Shown here: piece after piece, positions 1 through 12,308 of the stretch
Layout of the letters: every line of letters starts with the position of its first letter
How positions within the stretch are numbered: the stretch's first letter is position 1
Source of the DNA: Acanthacorydalis orientalis
Lineage: Eukaryota > Arthropoda > Insecta > Megaloptera > Corydalidae
Assembly (NCBI GenBank): GCA_034766995.1
Contig: CM068322.1
Location: 35,768,939 to 35,832,938, forward strand
DNA: 64,000 nucleotides
Direction of reading: 5' to 3'
Notes under the pieces: model-generated
Seen by the model: only the letters and a program-made list of their open reading frames with translations
Databases searched by the model: none
Told to the model about the DNA's origin: nothing
Made by a program: the position numbers and the translations under genes

Positions 1-1375
1 ATTTTTTTTTTCATTGCCCGTCACGCACAGGTCTCACTTGCAGGTATCTGTCACGGACACATTCTCGAATAGCGTGCATTCTTGTTACACATAGGCTCGC
101 CGCCGTGCCGTGTCATCGTTGCCAGCAGTGCATTTCGATGACAGTCGTTCAGATTTGTCTTTGTTTATTTTTTCCATAGCGGCCCACGTGCACGTAATAA
201 ATATGCAAATTTCGTAACAACTGGTCGCGACGCGGCAGTCTACTTTTTTTTCCACGCCGAACGTGTTTCTGAAAACAGCAAGCTCCGACCGATCGTTTTC
301 GTTCGTTTCATGTTCTTTCTTGTCTGTCGTTTCGAATTCACTTTTTTCCTCGCTGTCCGCGAGCGACGGCCTAGATGGAAAGTAATCGAAATGACGACAT
401 TTATAAATATGTTTTTTTTAACCTTCGTACGTACTTGTCGATTTCTAAAACGACGATAATCAAACAATATGGCAGTGACTGAACTGATAATAGAGGAGAG
501 CGCCGACTAGTTGGGCGCGAGCAACGTCGACGACAATTAAAAAGCGTAGATTTTGTTTAAATTAACTAATTAATCGATAGGAAAAAAACGATAAGATTTT
601 AGAATCGAAAGATAATCGACGGTCGGAATCGTACGTTTTTCAGGGTCATGCGAATTCTTTAATGAGAGGTTCGTGTACACATCTGTAAATAAATTAATAT
701 ACGTATTTATTCATGCATAAGTATATTTAATTATGTGTACACACACACACACACACATTCACACGTCAATGTGAATGTTTACGATTGTACATAAATGTTT
801 ATGATTTTCATGTTAGTCGTCAAGGTCTGTCGAATGTAATTTGTGATATTAAATATGTCGGATTTACTTTTCCGCACCTGCTTGAATTCGTGACCGTCTT
901 TTGAAATGGATCGGACGAACTCCAAAGGTCGATTCTCGTCGGAAACTAGAAAAAAAATCTTATAAAGATACGTCTGTTCCGCACACGGCGTTCGCGTTTT
1001 CTGTTAACGCGCTAGATCCGAAATTCGAGTTCTTCCTGACACTTGTGACTTCTCCACACCCTGAGAGATTTTCTTTCTGATCGGAACGACGATCGATCAT
1101 TTCGATAACGGCTTGTAAGCAGTCCGTGGGCGACGATTTAACAAATTTTTGTTAGGAGTCGAAAGTAAGTCGGTGCCTTTAAAATTGGATCAATCGTAAC
1201 TCGGTTCTTAAACCAAAATACTCTGAAAAATATTATTTATAATACTATTATATATTAATACTATGAAAAATAATCTGAAAAATAAATTGACTGTCGCTCG
1301 TGTGCGTTTCGATTGCGACGCGATCGTCAGAACGCCGATGCACAGAACACAATCGCAGATCGGCTCAGGTTTTAT
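1..1375. other. No gene seen
   Basis: AT-rich spacer up to the first MITE-like element. It holds a short (CA)n tract at about 741-766. The short ORFs here lack codon bias and splice support. Confidence 0.5.
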
Positions 1376-1379
1376 TTAA

Positions 1380-2093
1380 GGGGACCCGGTGGTCTAGCGG
1401 CCTAAAATTTAAGCTATTTTAAAAAAAAAATTTCTATATGAGGGTAATGAATAATGCTTTCAAATTTTTTTACACTTATTTTATTACTAATAAACTACAC
1501 AAAAATGAAAATAAAGACAAAAAAAATTTTTTTTTAAATTAGAAAAATGATGCTGAAGTCTCCCTCTCTAAAAAAATGGAATTGCGTGGTGAATGATGAT
1601 TTATCTCTCCCTCTGATCTGAAATAGAACAATTGACGAATTTTTAATTAGTATAAGTATAGCTATCGCAGGAAGTAGAATAAAAAAAAAATTTTGACAAA
1701 ATGGCGCGTAGTCAAAAGTACAAGTTTGAAAACGACCAGTATTTTTGAATGTTTTGTTAATAAAAAAAATATAAATATTTTACGGAAACTATTAGTTTTA
1801 CTTCCGGCGAGAGCTAGAACTATTCAGAATAACATATTAAAATTTCAGACAAATCGGTCAAGTAGTTTTTTTTTTCTGGCCCCCGCGAGACGAAAAAAAG
1901 TAGTTTCGAGATAAACGCGTTTAAAGTTATCCACCCCACTTAACATATTCTTCTACCTACCTGACCTTCTAATGGGATGTAGATCCTGAAATACTCTGAA
2001 TTTCGTCATCAAATTTTAACAGTATATTTTTAAGATACTATACTTTCGAAAAAAAAAATCGATTTTTCGAAAATTCTAGACCACCGGGTCCCC
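1380..2093. mobile_element. TTAA-flanked MITE-like element, copy 1
   Basis: 714-bp element bounded by 18-bp perfect terminal inverted repeats (GGGGACCCGGTGGTCTAG and its complement) and flanked by TTAA on both sides (1376-1379, 2094-2097). TTAA duplication is characteristic of the piggyBac superfamily. The interior is AT-rich with no transposase ORF, so this is a non-autonomous element. It is nearly identical to the copy at 11091. Confidence 0.85.
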
Positions 2094-2097
2094 TTAA

Positions 2098-3546
2098 ACG
2101 ACAGGAAAGAGAATCGGCGTGCGAAAGTGAATTCAGCTCCAGTTTAAGAACCGTACATTGTCTGTTTACAAACAGAAGCGCGTCGAACGAGTCGGCCGGA
2201 TCAACACGGCAATTAAGCGTGCGCGGCGCCCATAACCGCTGATTGTACGGAACGCATTCACGGTTATCGTTCGAGTTTCGCTTTCTTCGACACACAAAGT
2301 GTGTCGATGTAACAGAAAAACACATGTGCGTCGACGCCGCCACGAAAAAACATGCTGATCGCATCGAATACCTGCCAGCCGATTCGATAGCACAGTTTCG
2401 TACTAACCTGGATTTCGGCGCGGCCGCGTTCATGAAACGCTGACGGTTCGATTTATAAATTTCGACCGTGTGTTCGCATCGGAACTGATAACGTGTCAGT
2501 ATTATCTATCCGAAAGGTGGCACGCAGACACATTCATCGTTGAAATAGTGGCACGGACCTGTATGGCAGCATAATGTTTTAACAATAAATATATAGTTTC
2601 AATAAATTTATTAAAATCAATAAATTTTAATAGTAAATTTTTTTCACAGATTAATCCTCTGTTCGCTCCACAAAAGACATTCTTTTTCCAATCAAAACTG
2701 TTCAGTAAATTGTTTTTGATTGTTGTGCGGTGTTCAACACGCTCGCCACTACAAACAAAAGGGATCGGCGATAGTTTATCGAGCATTTCTGCGGAGCGCA
2801 GAAAGAATGCATTTGTGAAAGTGAATTTAGCCGCAGTGTCAGAGCCGTATTGTCACGCGCGTTCCGTTAAAACTTACAGATAGGTCAGTTTCGAAGCAAG
2901 CTGTGGCCGCGTTATGTCCTGGCGTTTTACGACTCTGGTCGATCGAATCGTGCTGTGGAATCTCAGCACGTAAGTCGAGACGTGCGATTTTTTTCCCTTT
3001 TTCGTCCAGCCGCCGTGATCGCCAAACAGTGAAGATCGTTTTCTGTACATCGACTTCGCCGTTCTTGTACCATAATTGTCAGTTCGGTCGAGCACGAAAC
3101 CGTTATAGAATTTGAGTTGTGTTTATTGTAGATCTTGCTGACTATTAACCTTCTACAGCACGAGCTTGGTAGTAATTTTAGATAGGGTTAGTAAAGGCTG
3201 AGAAACAAACAATAAACACGACATGATATCAGTGGGATCACTGGTATAAAATCACAGATAGTAAGATGTACGATTAGTACTCGTTCACAGTTTAGATGCT
3301 TATTTTCTTTGCGAGAATCACCAATCCACGTCAGGGTGTTTTTTAAACATGAATCATGAGTTTTATCGCTCGATACTTGTCATTTTTAAGAGAGTTAAGA
3401 ACTGCCTAGTTCTATAGAGATGTACATAAAATCATATACACTGTGCGTCCTTGCTCTATATGCTAACCGAAATCAAGATGTCTGCGTTGTGTGGAGAACG
3501 GTCCATTCGCTCGTCGCTCACGCATTCTTCTTCTTTTTTCGCGCAG
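2098..3546. other. Upstream of the first recognised Fatp exon; no exon resolved
   Basis: Must contain the Fatp promoter and any upstream exon if the N-terminal extension is real. GC content rises at 2100-2440, but no frame there joins convincingly. A roughly 60-bp block at 3159-3218 recurs, diverged, at 23051-23112. Confidence 0.4.
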
Positions 3547-6500
3547 GACCTGAAGTGATAATCGACAACCAGACAAGGCACGGCGTCACGACATCCGAGC
3601 CGGCTGATCGCGACGACGTCGACGAGCAGACGGCGCTCAGGAACGCGCTGAACAGGCGCCGAGATCCGATCCGTCCGATCGACGGCAGTGTCGCCGTCGG
3701 ACCGTCGGATCGCGCGAAGGGCGTCGCCGCCGTCGTTCCGCGCACGTCGGCCGTCGAGCTCGACGAGCACGACGAACGCAACAGGAAGACGGCGACAGTG
3801 CGCACGTCGCCGAACAGGATCGTGCTGACCATGTCCTTCGTCGCGCTCATCGTCGCCGCGGCCGCACTCGTCTGGTACTACATGGGGTGGGCGACGGCGG
3901 TGCTCGTCGGCGGCGTCGCGGCCATCGCGTACGCCGTCGCGTCGTGCTCGAGTGAACGGAACGAGGGCGTGTTGCGGTGGCTGTACGTCGCGCTGAAGAC
4001 GTCGCCGAGGGATCTCAAGTAAGTGTCTCTGTTCTTTTTTTTGACAGTTTAGAGTTTTTGTCCGATCTTGGCTAATTATTCTCTGTATATTCTTGTGTTG
4101 AGTTGTCGCGCCTTGGGATTCTATCCCTTCTATCTGGACCTTAACATTTATTTGTAGCAATCTTGCTTTCGATGTGTCATATCTTGACTTTACTGCTAGG
4201 AAAATAGTGTCTCAGTGATTCACTCTACATATCGGTTCTGACATACTGTCTATCTTGCGAATGTTTCGATCCGTCAACATAACCTCGACATTATGAAAGT
4301 TTAATAATTAGTCGCGACTCGATGGTCGATCAAGTTAACGAGTCAGCAAGAAGTCTATCTTCACTGGAACTCCGCTGACTCAAGGCGGTCCCCTCGGCGG
4401 CCACGGAAAACTTCTCCACTGCTTTGAGATTAGTCTACCCTATCGAGCAACATCCCAGGGTTATGAGCTACCCGAATCGTGAGCGTATTCGCTCGGTACT
4501 CAAGTCGCTGCAAGGGCCCTCCGTGCTGCACGCTAAACGACGATCGAGTTGTCTCGTACAAGAGAAACATACGGATTCGATTGTTTTATACGAAATCGCA
4601 GGCGTTTTTAATAACGGCAACATTTTTGAAGACAAGGAGAGACCGTTGACACGAAGATCGTTTCACACGAATTATTCCCTAAATGTATGCACAGCTTCCA
4701 TAGGTTTCGAATTGATTAATGGGAACGGGAACGCTAAACCGAAGATCATCTCCGGCCGACGAATGTTCTGGCTGGATCTCCCGAGTCCACGTGTCAAAAA
4801 AAATCATCGACGTCGGCCAGACAAGACGCCACTTGTTGCGTTTCTCTCACGTCGCCCGAATCGATAATTCCGTACGCATTCCCGTCCGGCCGGCGCGCGA
4901 ATCGAAACGAAAAACGGGGAACGTCCGACGGATCTCGTTCGTGCACTTGCGCGCGCGCGGGGTGAAAGAAAACGACTCGAGGAATTGTCAATGAGCGAAC
5001 GGAGAGAAAGCCGTCGTCGTGTCGACAACCTCTCGTCCCGCATTAAATGTCAAACGATCGCTCTTACGCTCGAAACATTTGGGTTAATCGTTCCACGGCT
5101 TTCACAACGCAGATGCGAAATGAAACGTGCGCGGCCGGTTTCAAGTGTAAGGTCGTTCATCTCGCACAGAAGTTCACGGAAACAAAAACAGTCGAATTTC
5201 GTGCGCGCGGACACTGCATTATAGCGGTTTTTTTCTTATTTACAGCGACGGCTTGTTCGTAGTTCAGAGAAATCGACGTTGTCGAACGACCGAGTGTCTA
5301 TCTCTGTCGAAAAATAAAAACAAAACAAAGAAGAGACGTTGATCGAGAAATGTAAAATTTACAAATAAGAGATTGCTTCTCAGATGGCTATGAATATATG
5401 ATGACGTTGTCGACAAAATGCGCACGAGCAACAATCGAAAAAGATCAGTAATCGTTTATTGAACTTGTTCGATTGGAAACTTTTGTTCGAGTTTACACGG
5501 TGCGAGGAAAGAGTTCATTTGTGAACGTTCAAAAAATCGAAAACGCCAGCGCATAAAAATATTAAGAGAAACACCTATTTCTGTATCCTCGGGCAATTTT
5601 ATAATCTCTGAACATTTCAGCCGCATGACGGAATGATAGAAGAAGCGTGCCATGCCAATTCGAAATACGTCAAAAGTCAACGCTGCCTTTGTAGTTTTAC
5701 TGAAACTTTTCACAAATGTCACTGTCTGAGAGGGCGATGGCGAAAGGCTGTTGTCGGGGTCCTGTGCACCCGCAGGTACGGCCAGCAGCGTCGTGATTGC
5801 AAACAAAATGACGACCAAATACCTCAAATACGTGGGGAAAAAACGAACACGTGTAGTTTTAAACGACGAACGATCGAGTCAGCGAACGTCACTCACACGA
5901 ATTTATTTTATTACACCGCCTGCACACATTTCTTTTCTTTCCGTTTGTAATACGAGATTTCGCAGCTGTCTTGATCAGAAACATAGCCATATATCTCGTC
6001 GTTTGTGTGTGTGTGTGTTTTTTTTTTATGTACAGAGCACGCTCTTTTCAAATAAACAGTTCGTTTACCGATCGTTTCAGAGAACAGTCTTCATTTCTGA
6101 TCGCCCGGAGTGCATCTGTTTGTATTTCTTAATTAATCTAACAGGTTGATCGATCGAAATGATATCGAGTGATAATCGCTCGTGCTACTTTCATCGTCCA
6201 TTACGTTGATTACCTTATCCGCTACGAGCCTTGCTCTTCCAATTAAGCACCGAAACGAATAGAGGTTAATTACTAATCGTTCTCGCTCGACCAATAACAG
6301 AAAACTGCATTCGGAAGACGCATGTGCGCGGCGTTGAAACTGCAAACCGAGAGCAGAAGTGAGCAAGCAAGGTCGTCGTCACATCCGAAGGCGAATGACC
6401 GTCTTTATCGGTCGACGTCATCGACGGACGACACCGAATGAATACTTGATTAGAAAGTCGTAAAAACGTCGTCGATACGATCGGGTAATTACAGTGGAAC

Positions 6501-9500
6501 GACGGCGACGTTATTTATCGATAAAGCCGGTGCCCGCACGCACACGGCGGCGCATAATACGGGCGAGGTGTTGAGAATGTAGTCGCCGTGCGGGTGTTCG
6601 ATTCGCGCTCGTGTCGCGCTCGTGTTTATAAAAAAAATAATAAAAAAAAAACTTATAAGAATCTAGTCAGGATACTGAGTCTCTTTTGTTAATTTTTTCA
6701 GTTTATCGCATGTTTACAAAAAAACGAAAAAGCTACTCTCAGTCTGGCGAGTTTCTCTTTTATTTATTGGTTTTGTTTATCTTATGTTTACAAAAAAATA
6801 AAAAATCTAATCGGGCCACTGAATCTCTTTTGTTAATTCTTTTAGAACGTCGCGTGCCTAAAAAAAGAGTGAAAAAATCTATTCTGCCGAGTCTCTCTAT
6901 TGTTAATTTTCTAATTTGCTGCGCATCTGCGAAAACGTGAAAGAAAATCTAGGCAGGCTGTCTAGTCTAGTCTAGTCCAGTGTGCTGTTTTTTCTTTTTT
7001 TTTAAAAAAAAAACACTGAAAAAATCTCTTCATTTCGGCGTGCACTTCTTTTAATTTTTCTTTTTGTTCATCGCATGCTAATAAAAAAGTTAACATCTTT
7101 TAAGGGAAGTCACGAACGATAAAAATCATAATTTTCAAACTAATTTTTTCATTCGTAAATCCGGTCTATCCGAATTTGTTAACCGGCCTACTTTCAAATC
7201 GAACCGAAACGAAAAATGGATCCAACACGGAATACAAGGATCTCAATAACGCTATTACTTTTTCGCAACAGAAGTGGTCAGAGGTTTCCCCATCGAATAT
7301 TTCTGTGTTTCGCAATAGCGATTTTCTAATTAATTCGCTTGTACGCAATATTTCCGCTTCTTATACTCGATTTAATGCCTCGCATACAAGACCGGTTGTG
7401 CAAGAAGATCATTATCGCCTATTGTAGCGTTTTTCTTTTACATTTTTATGAAATCAACATTTCATTTATTCGTATACATAAAACAAATACAAAAACAGTG
7501 CAGTACTAGAATATATGTCACAGTTTACTTGATTAATGATCTCGTGGGTAGTGAAAGATCAAGTTGGTCGAACTTCATTTTTCTTTTCGTGCGTTTCTTT
7601 AGAAAACTGTCGATATTTTAGTACGAGCCACCGATAATCAAAAAAAAAGATAATTTAATCTAAAAACAGTAAATATTTCCATCCGTGTCGTCCGTGAGTC
7701 GAAGCTGAATCTTCTTTCGCCCGACAGGGCCGTGCTGCGGTACATTAAAATCCTGTGGATGATCCGCAACTACCAGAAAGAGGACCTGACGATCGTCGAC
7801 ATCTTCCGACGGAACGTCGCGAAGCATCCGCAGAAGGCGTGCTTCGTGTTCGACGGCCACGAGTGGTCGTTCGCCGCCGTCGAGGAGTACAGCAACCGCG
7901 TCGCGAACGTGCTGAAGACGCACGGATACAGGAAAGGCGACCGCGTCGCGCTCTTCATGGAGAACAGGCCGGAGTTCGTCGCGACGTGGCTCGGACTGTC
8001 GAAGCTCGGCATCATCGTGCCGCTCATCAACACGAACCTCAAACAGAACTCGCTGCTGCATTCGTTCACGATCGCCGATTGCCAGGCGATCATCTTCGGC
8101 GCGGAACTCATCGAAGGTGAGCTCCGAAATTTTTATCTTAACACGCGACACGCTCTCTGTCGGATGTTTCGTGATATTTTTTTGTATATTGTCGGGCGTG
8201 CAGACGTATTAGAGATTACGTCGTGGCTCAGACATTTACCAAACTTACCATCGACCGTAGAACCTCTCCCTCACAATGACAACCTTCTTTTGACACCTGT
8301 CCTCCATAATCGCCCGTTCTTTAACGTAGAACTAGAGCTCGAATGAAGACGAATTCGATTTTAAAATAAACTTAACGGCGATAGCGTCGAAAAGAACAGC
8401 CCGAGAATTCACCGTATCGGAAGAACGATTTTAACGTATTGTAAAAAGTTGTTGATGTCCGATGGCGACTCTCGGATACTCGAACGATCCGCACGAGTGG
8501 CGAGCGTTCATCGATTCGTTTGTTCCAGCGATGAAAGAGATCTCCGAGAGTCTCGATTCGAAGATCGCTCTGTATCGGCAAGGATCCGATTCGGAGGGCG
8601 TCGGCGAGCTCAAGGAACACAACATGAACGCACTCGTTCGCGACGCTTCGCCGACGGCGCCGGAGCCGAGCGAGAAACCGGGCTACCACGACGCGCTCAT
8701 CTACATCTACACGTCCGGAACGACGGGTCTTCCTAAAGCGGCGGTGATCAACAATTCTAGGTCTGTGCGGCGGCCCGTTTGGGAGAACGTCGGGACGCAG
8801 TTCGTTCGACTGTAATCCCTTCTTCCAGATTCATCTTCATCGCTGGCGGCATGCATCACGCGGCCGGCTTCAGAGTCGACGACAGGTACTACACGCCGCT
8901 TCCACTGTATCACACGGCCGGCGGTTGCATGACGGTCGGACAGGCGCTGTTGTTCGGGAGCACCGTCGTCATCAGGAAGAAGTTCTCCGCGTCGGCGTAC
9001 TTCGCCGATTGCAAAAAGTACAACTGCACGGTAAGTATCTTATGAAAACAAGAACGTTTTCACATATCTCCGATTTGTTCGTCAGTCACTCGAGCAGGCC
9101 GCGATAGAAAAGAACAATTTAGAAAAAAAAACACTAGTCGGCTATGTGTGTCGATCGCTATCTAACATATAGCAATTCGTATTTCTTTCTGTCCCAGCCG
9201 ACCATGATGATTGTCAAATCAACACTCGCTTTTTATTGCGTGTTGATTTGACAGCGAGATTGAATAATTAAATATTGAATGGGGAATACGATGCTCGTTC
9301 ATATTTTTTAAAATTAAAATTGTTACACCAATGCATACTTTTCTAATTTTAACACCGATCTAGCAGATTTCATATTTACACTCGATGTATGCCGATTTCA
9401 AATATCAGACTGATTCGCATTCGGCCGATTTGACAAAGAACATAGTCAGCCGTGCATGTCATTCGGTTTATAACACAACATTTACTTTCTTGCTCTGTCA

Positions 9501-12308
9501 ACTGTGACAGCTGTCAAGTGTGCAGGGTAGGAAGAGTAACTCGAACATTTACAAAAAACTGTTGGGGAAATATTTTAAAATAGAAAATTTTACATCCTAT
9601 CGGACCATATAAGAATCTAAAACTTCAGAGTTAAGCAGATTATCATAAACAGTCGGCCGTGTATGTCTGTCTGTTTCTAACATATATCCATTTATATTTC
9701 TTTCTCATTCAGTCGACTATTAACGATCGCTAGAAAGCAGAAACCACTTCGACCAAACCGATAAAATTATGAATAGACACAGATTCGATTCTGTTTTATT
9801 AATTCACGTATAAATCGGAAAATACAAATAGAAATCTTAAATTTTAATTAATACAAAATAGTAGGCAACATCTTTTGTTACTATCAAGCCTAGATAAGCT
9901 TTTGTTTATTTGTTTTTAATTGTGTAGAGCTTCTGTATTCTTTTTTTCTTAGTAACTTAAGTAGAGAAATGAAAATATATATACTCAGTTTCGATACACT
10001 GAATGTTTATTTAATCGTTTATTATTTACAAGGAAATATGTCGGTCTACAGTATACTTTTTTCGTTCAGGTGGCGCAGTACATCGGTGAAATGTGCAGAT
10101 ACATTTTAGCAGTGCCGCCCAAACCGGACGACAAGGATCACAACGTCAGATTGATCTTCGGTAACGGTCTCCGGCCACAGATCTGGACGGAGTTCATCGA
10201 ACGGTTCAACGTCGCGAACGTGGCCGAGTTCTACGGCGCGACGGAAGGGAACGCGAACATAGGTGAATATTATTCTCTCGCCGGTACCGGAAAACGGGAG
10301 CGAGTGATCGACGTGCGGTCTGTTCCAGTCAATATGGACAACACGGTCGGCGCCATCGGTTTCGTGTCGAGGATCCTGCCGTCCGTCTATCCGATCTCGA
10401 TCATCCGCGTCGACGAGGCCGGCGACCCGTTAAGGACACCGAACGGCCTGTGCATCGTTTGTAAACCGGGCGAGCCGGGCGTCTTCATCGGGAAGATCAT
10501 TCAGAATAATCCGGGACGCGCGTTCCTCGGGTACGTCGACAAGAAAGCGTCCGAGAAGAAGATCGTCAGGGACGTGTTCAAGAAAGGAGACTCGGCGTTC
10601 ATCTCAGGTATTTATCGTTCGATGTACTGCCTTAAAAGATACTGTGGACTTTCGCCGAGGGCCTGCCGGAGCTCAAAAACGTTTCAGTTTCCACCTCGAT
10701 ATATTCCGGATTTTAACGTCGGCGCATCTTTATCGTGCTCGAGATAAACGGTCGTCTTTTCATACACCGATAACAGTTGAATCGATAGAATATCTTCGAT
10801 TGTTATCGATGTCGTTCGTCGTCTCAATTATGTTTTAAAGAAAATTATGTATAAATATTACCGAATGTCGTTCTAACATCTTCTAGATTGACGACCGTCG
10901 TGATGTTCGCGGTTCGGTTGTTTTCACATTTGTCTATTTTGTCTGTCGTTTTATCAAAAAAATCGATCGAAAATTAAACCGGGAGATATTTTTGACAGTT
11001 CGGAAAACGGATGAATCGCGTATGATGCGCGCCGGCCTCTCCGATCGTAGAGTCAGCGCGTGCCTCGCACCGATCGCCGTGAACACTTAAGGGGACCCGG
11101 TGGTCTAGCGGCCTAAAATTTAAGCTATTTTAAAAAATTTTTTTCTATATGAGGGTAATGAATAATGCTTTCAAATTTTTTTACACTTATTTTATTACCA
11201 ATAAACTACACAAAAATGAAAATAAAGAAAAAAAAAATTTTTTTTTTAAATTAGAAAAATGATGCTGAAGTCTCCCTCTCTAAAAAAAATGGAATTGCGT
11301 GGTGAATGATGATTTATCTCTCCCTCTGATCTGAAATAGAACAATTGACGAATTTTTAATTAGTATAAGTGTAGCTATTACAGGAAGTAGAATAAAAAAA
11401 AATTTGACAAAATGGCGCGTAGTCAAAAGTACAAGTTTGAAAACGACCAGTATTTTTGAATGTTTTGTTAATAAAAAAAATATAAATATTTTACGGAAAC
11501 TATTAGTTCCGTAAAATATTTATTGTAGAACTATTCAGAATAACATTAAAATTTCAGACAAATCGGTCGAGTAGTTTTTTTTTCTGGCCCCCGCAAGACG
11601 AAAAAAAGTAGTTTCGAGATAAACGCGTTTAAAGTTTCAACTGCTCCACTTATTCTTCTACCTACCTGACCTTCTAATGGGCTGTAGATCCTGAAATACT
11701 TTGAATTTCGTCATCAAATTTTAACAGTATATTTTTAAGATACTATACTTTTGAAAAAAAAATCGATTTTTCGAAAATTCTAGACCACCGGGTCCCCTTA
11801 ATAGAGGGCGCGTCTTGACTCGCTCGTCGTTCTCTTTACAGGCGACATCCTCGTGTCGGACGAGTTCGGCAACCTCTTCTTCAAGGACCGCACCGGCGAC
11901 ACGTTCCGCTGGAAGGGCGAGAACGTGTCGACGAGCGAGGTCGAAGCGGTGATCAGCAACATAATCAGCTACAAGGACGCCGTCGTGTACGGCGTCGAGA
12001 TATACGGCCAGGAGGGCCGCGCCGGCATGGCCGCGATCCTCGACCTCGACGACACGCTCGACCTGGACGTGCTCGCCGACGGCGTGCGGAAGCAGTTGCC
12101 GTCGTACGCACGTCCGCTCGTCGTGCGGATACTGCGGAAACTCGACATGACCGGCACGTACAAGCTCAAGAAGAATGACCTGCAGAAGGAGGGATTCGAC
12201 CCGTCGAAGATCAGCGACCGGATCTATTACCTCAGTCCGGACGGGAAGTACGTGCCGCTGACGTACGACACGTACGAGCAGATCAACGCCGGGAAGATTC
12301 GGCTGTGA
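3547..12308 (+). CDS. Fatp: Long-chain fatty acid transport protein (FATP/SLC27 family acyl-CoA synthetase)
   Basis: Membrane protein that promotes long-chain fatty acid uptake by activating the acid to acyl-CoA. Coding exons, joined by GT-AG sites and phase: 3547-4018, 7728-8116, 8529-8760, 8829-9030, 10070-10262, 10329-10607, 11842-12308 (stop TGA). The product has a membrane segment (MSFVALIVAAAALVWYYMGW), the AMP-binding motif YIYTSGTTGLPKA (exon 3), FSASAYFADCKKYNCT and EFYGATEGNANI (exons 4-5), and the FATP signature DRTGDTFRWKGENVSTSEVE near the C-terminus. Starting at the ATG at 3831 gives 649 residues, the usual family length. The frame stays open and GC-rich back to a strong acceptor at 3546, so an N-terminal extension of about 95 residues from an unseen upstream exon is possible. 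The 66-nt intron 10263-10328 is in frame and stop-free; removing it restores the family alignment. Identification is secure; the exact start is not. Confidence 0.95.
4019..7727. other. First Fatp intron
   Basis: A 3.7-kb intron. It holds a GC-rich, foldable block near 4350-4560, a foldback-family arm at 5425-5480 and the 72-bp tandem repeat at 6661-7098. No exon is supported in it. Confidence 0.55.
6661..7098 (+). repeat. Degenerate tandem repeat, about 72-bp period, six units
   Basis: Units end near 6733, 6808, 6880, 6950, 7027 and 7098, each closing with an A-run followed by ATCT. They share a CTCTTTTGTTAATTTTT-like core and a GCATG(T/C)TTA-like block. It lies in the first Fatp intron. Short ORFs across it are not genes. 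Confidence 0.65.
9136..9718 (+). repeat. Three copies of a roughly 68-bp module (left cluster)
   Basis: Copies at 9136-9203, 9444-9508 and 9651-9718 in the fourth Fatp intron. Each opens AGTC(G/A)GCC-like and closes TTTCTTTCT..CAG(C/T)CGAC-like, so the ends are weakly inverted. The same module recurs at 49.5-50.1 kb. Confidence 0.65.
9212..9253. repeat. 14-bp inverted repeat with 14-nt loop
   Basis: Arms TGTCAAATCAACAC (9212-9225) and its exact complement (9240-9253), just after the first 68-bp module in a Fatp intron. Confidence 0.8.
11091..11797. mobile_element. TTAA-flanked MITE-like element, copy 2 (in the last Fatp intron)
   Basis: 707-bp copy of the element at 1380, same orientation, same 18-bp terminal repeats, TTAA at 11087-11090 and 11798-11801. 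It sits just upstream of the last Fatp exon; the acceptor lies about 40 nt beyond it. Differences from copy 1 are few, apart from a short inverted duplication around 11500. Confidence 0.87.

Noticed and set aside
741..766. (CA)n tract as a possible functional element
   Set aside because: A short simple repeat with no associated structure.
1380..1400. tRNA-like A-box within the MITE end (TGGTCTAGCGG)
   Set aside because: It is part of the terminal inverted repeat, is present at both ends, and no B box or cloverleaf follows, so the element is not tRNA-derived SINE-like on this evidence.
3456..4160. A 234-residue minus-strand open frame
   Set aside because: Antisense to the first Fatp exon; composition is that of a shadow frame.
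5456..5827. Minus-strand frame with a signal-peptide-like start (YLVVILFAITTLLAVPAGAQ)
   Set aside because: No ATG opens it (the first codon is TTG), the remainder shows no codon bias or family match, and no clear upstream exon was found. Kept as a weak possibility only.
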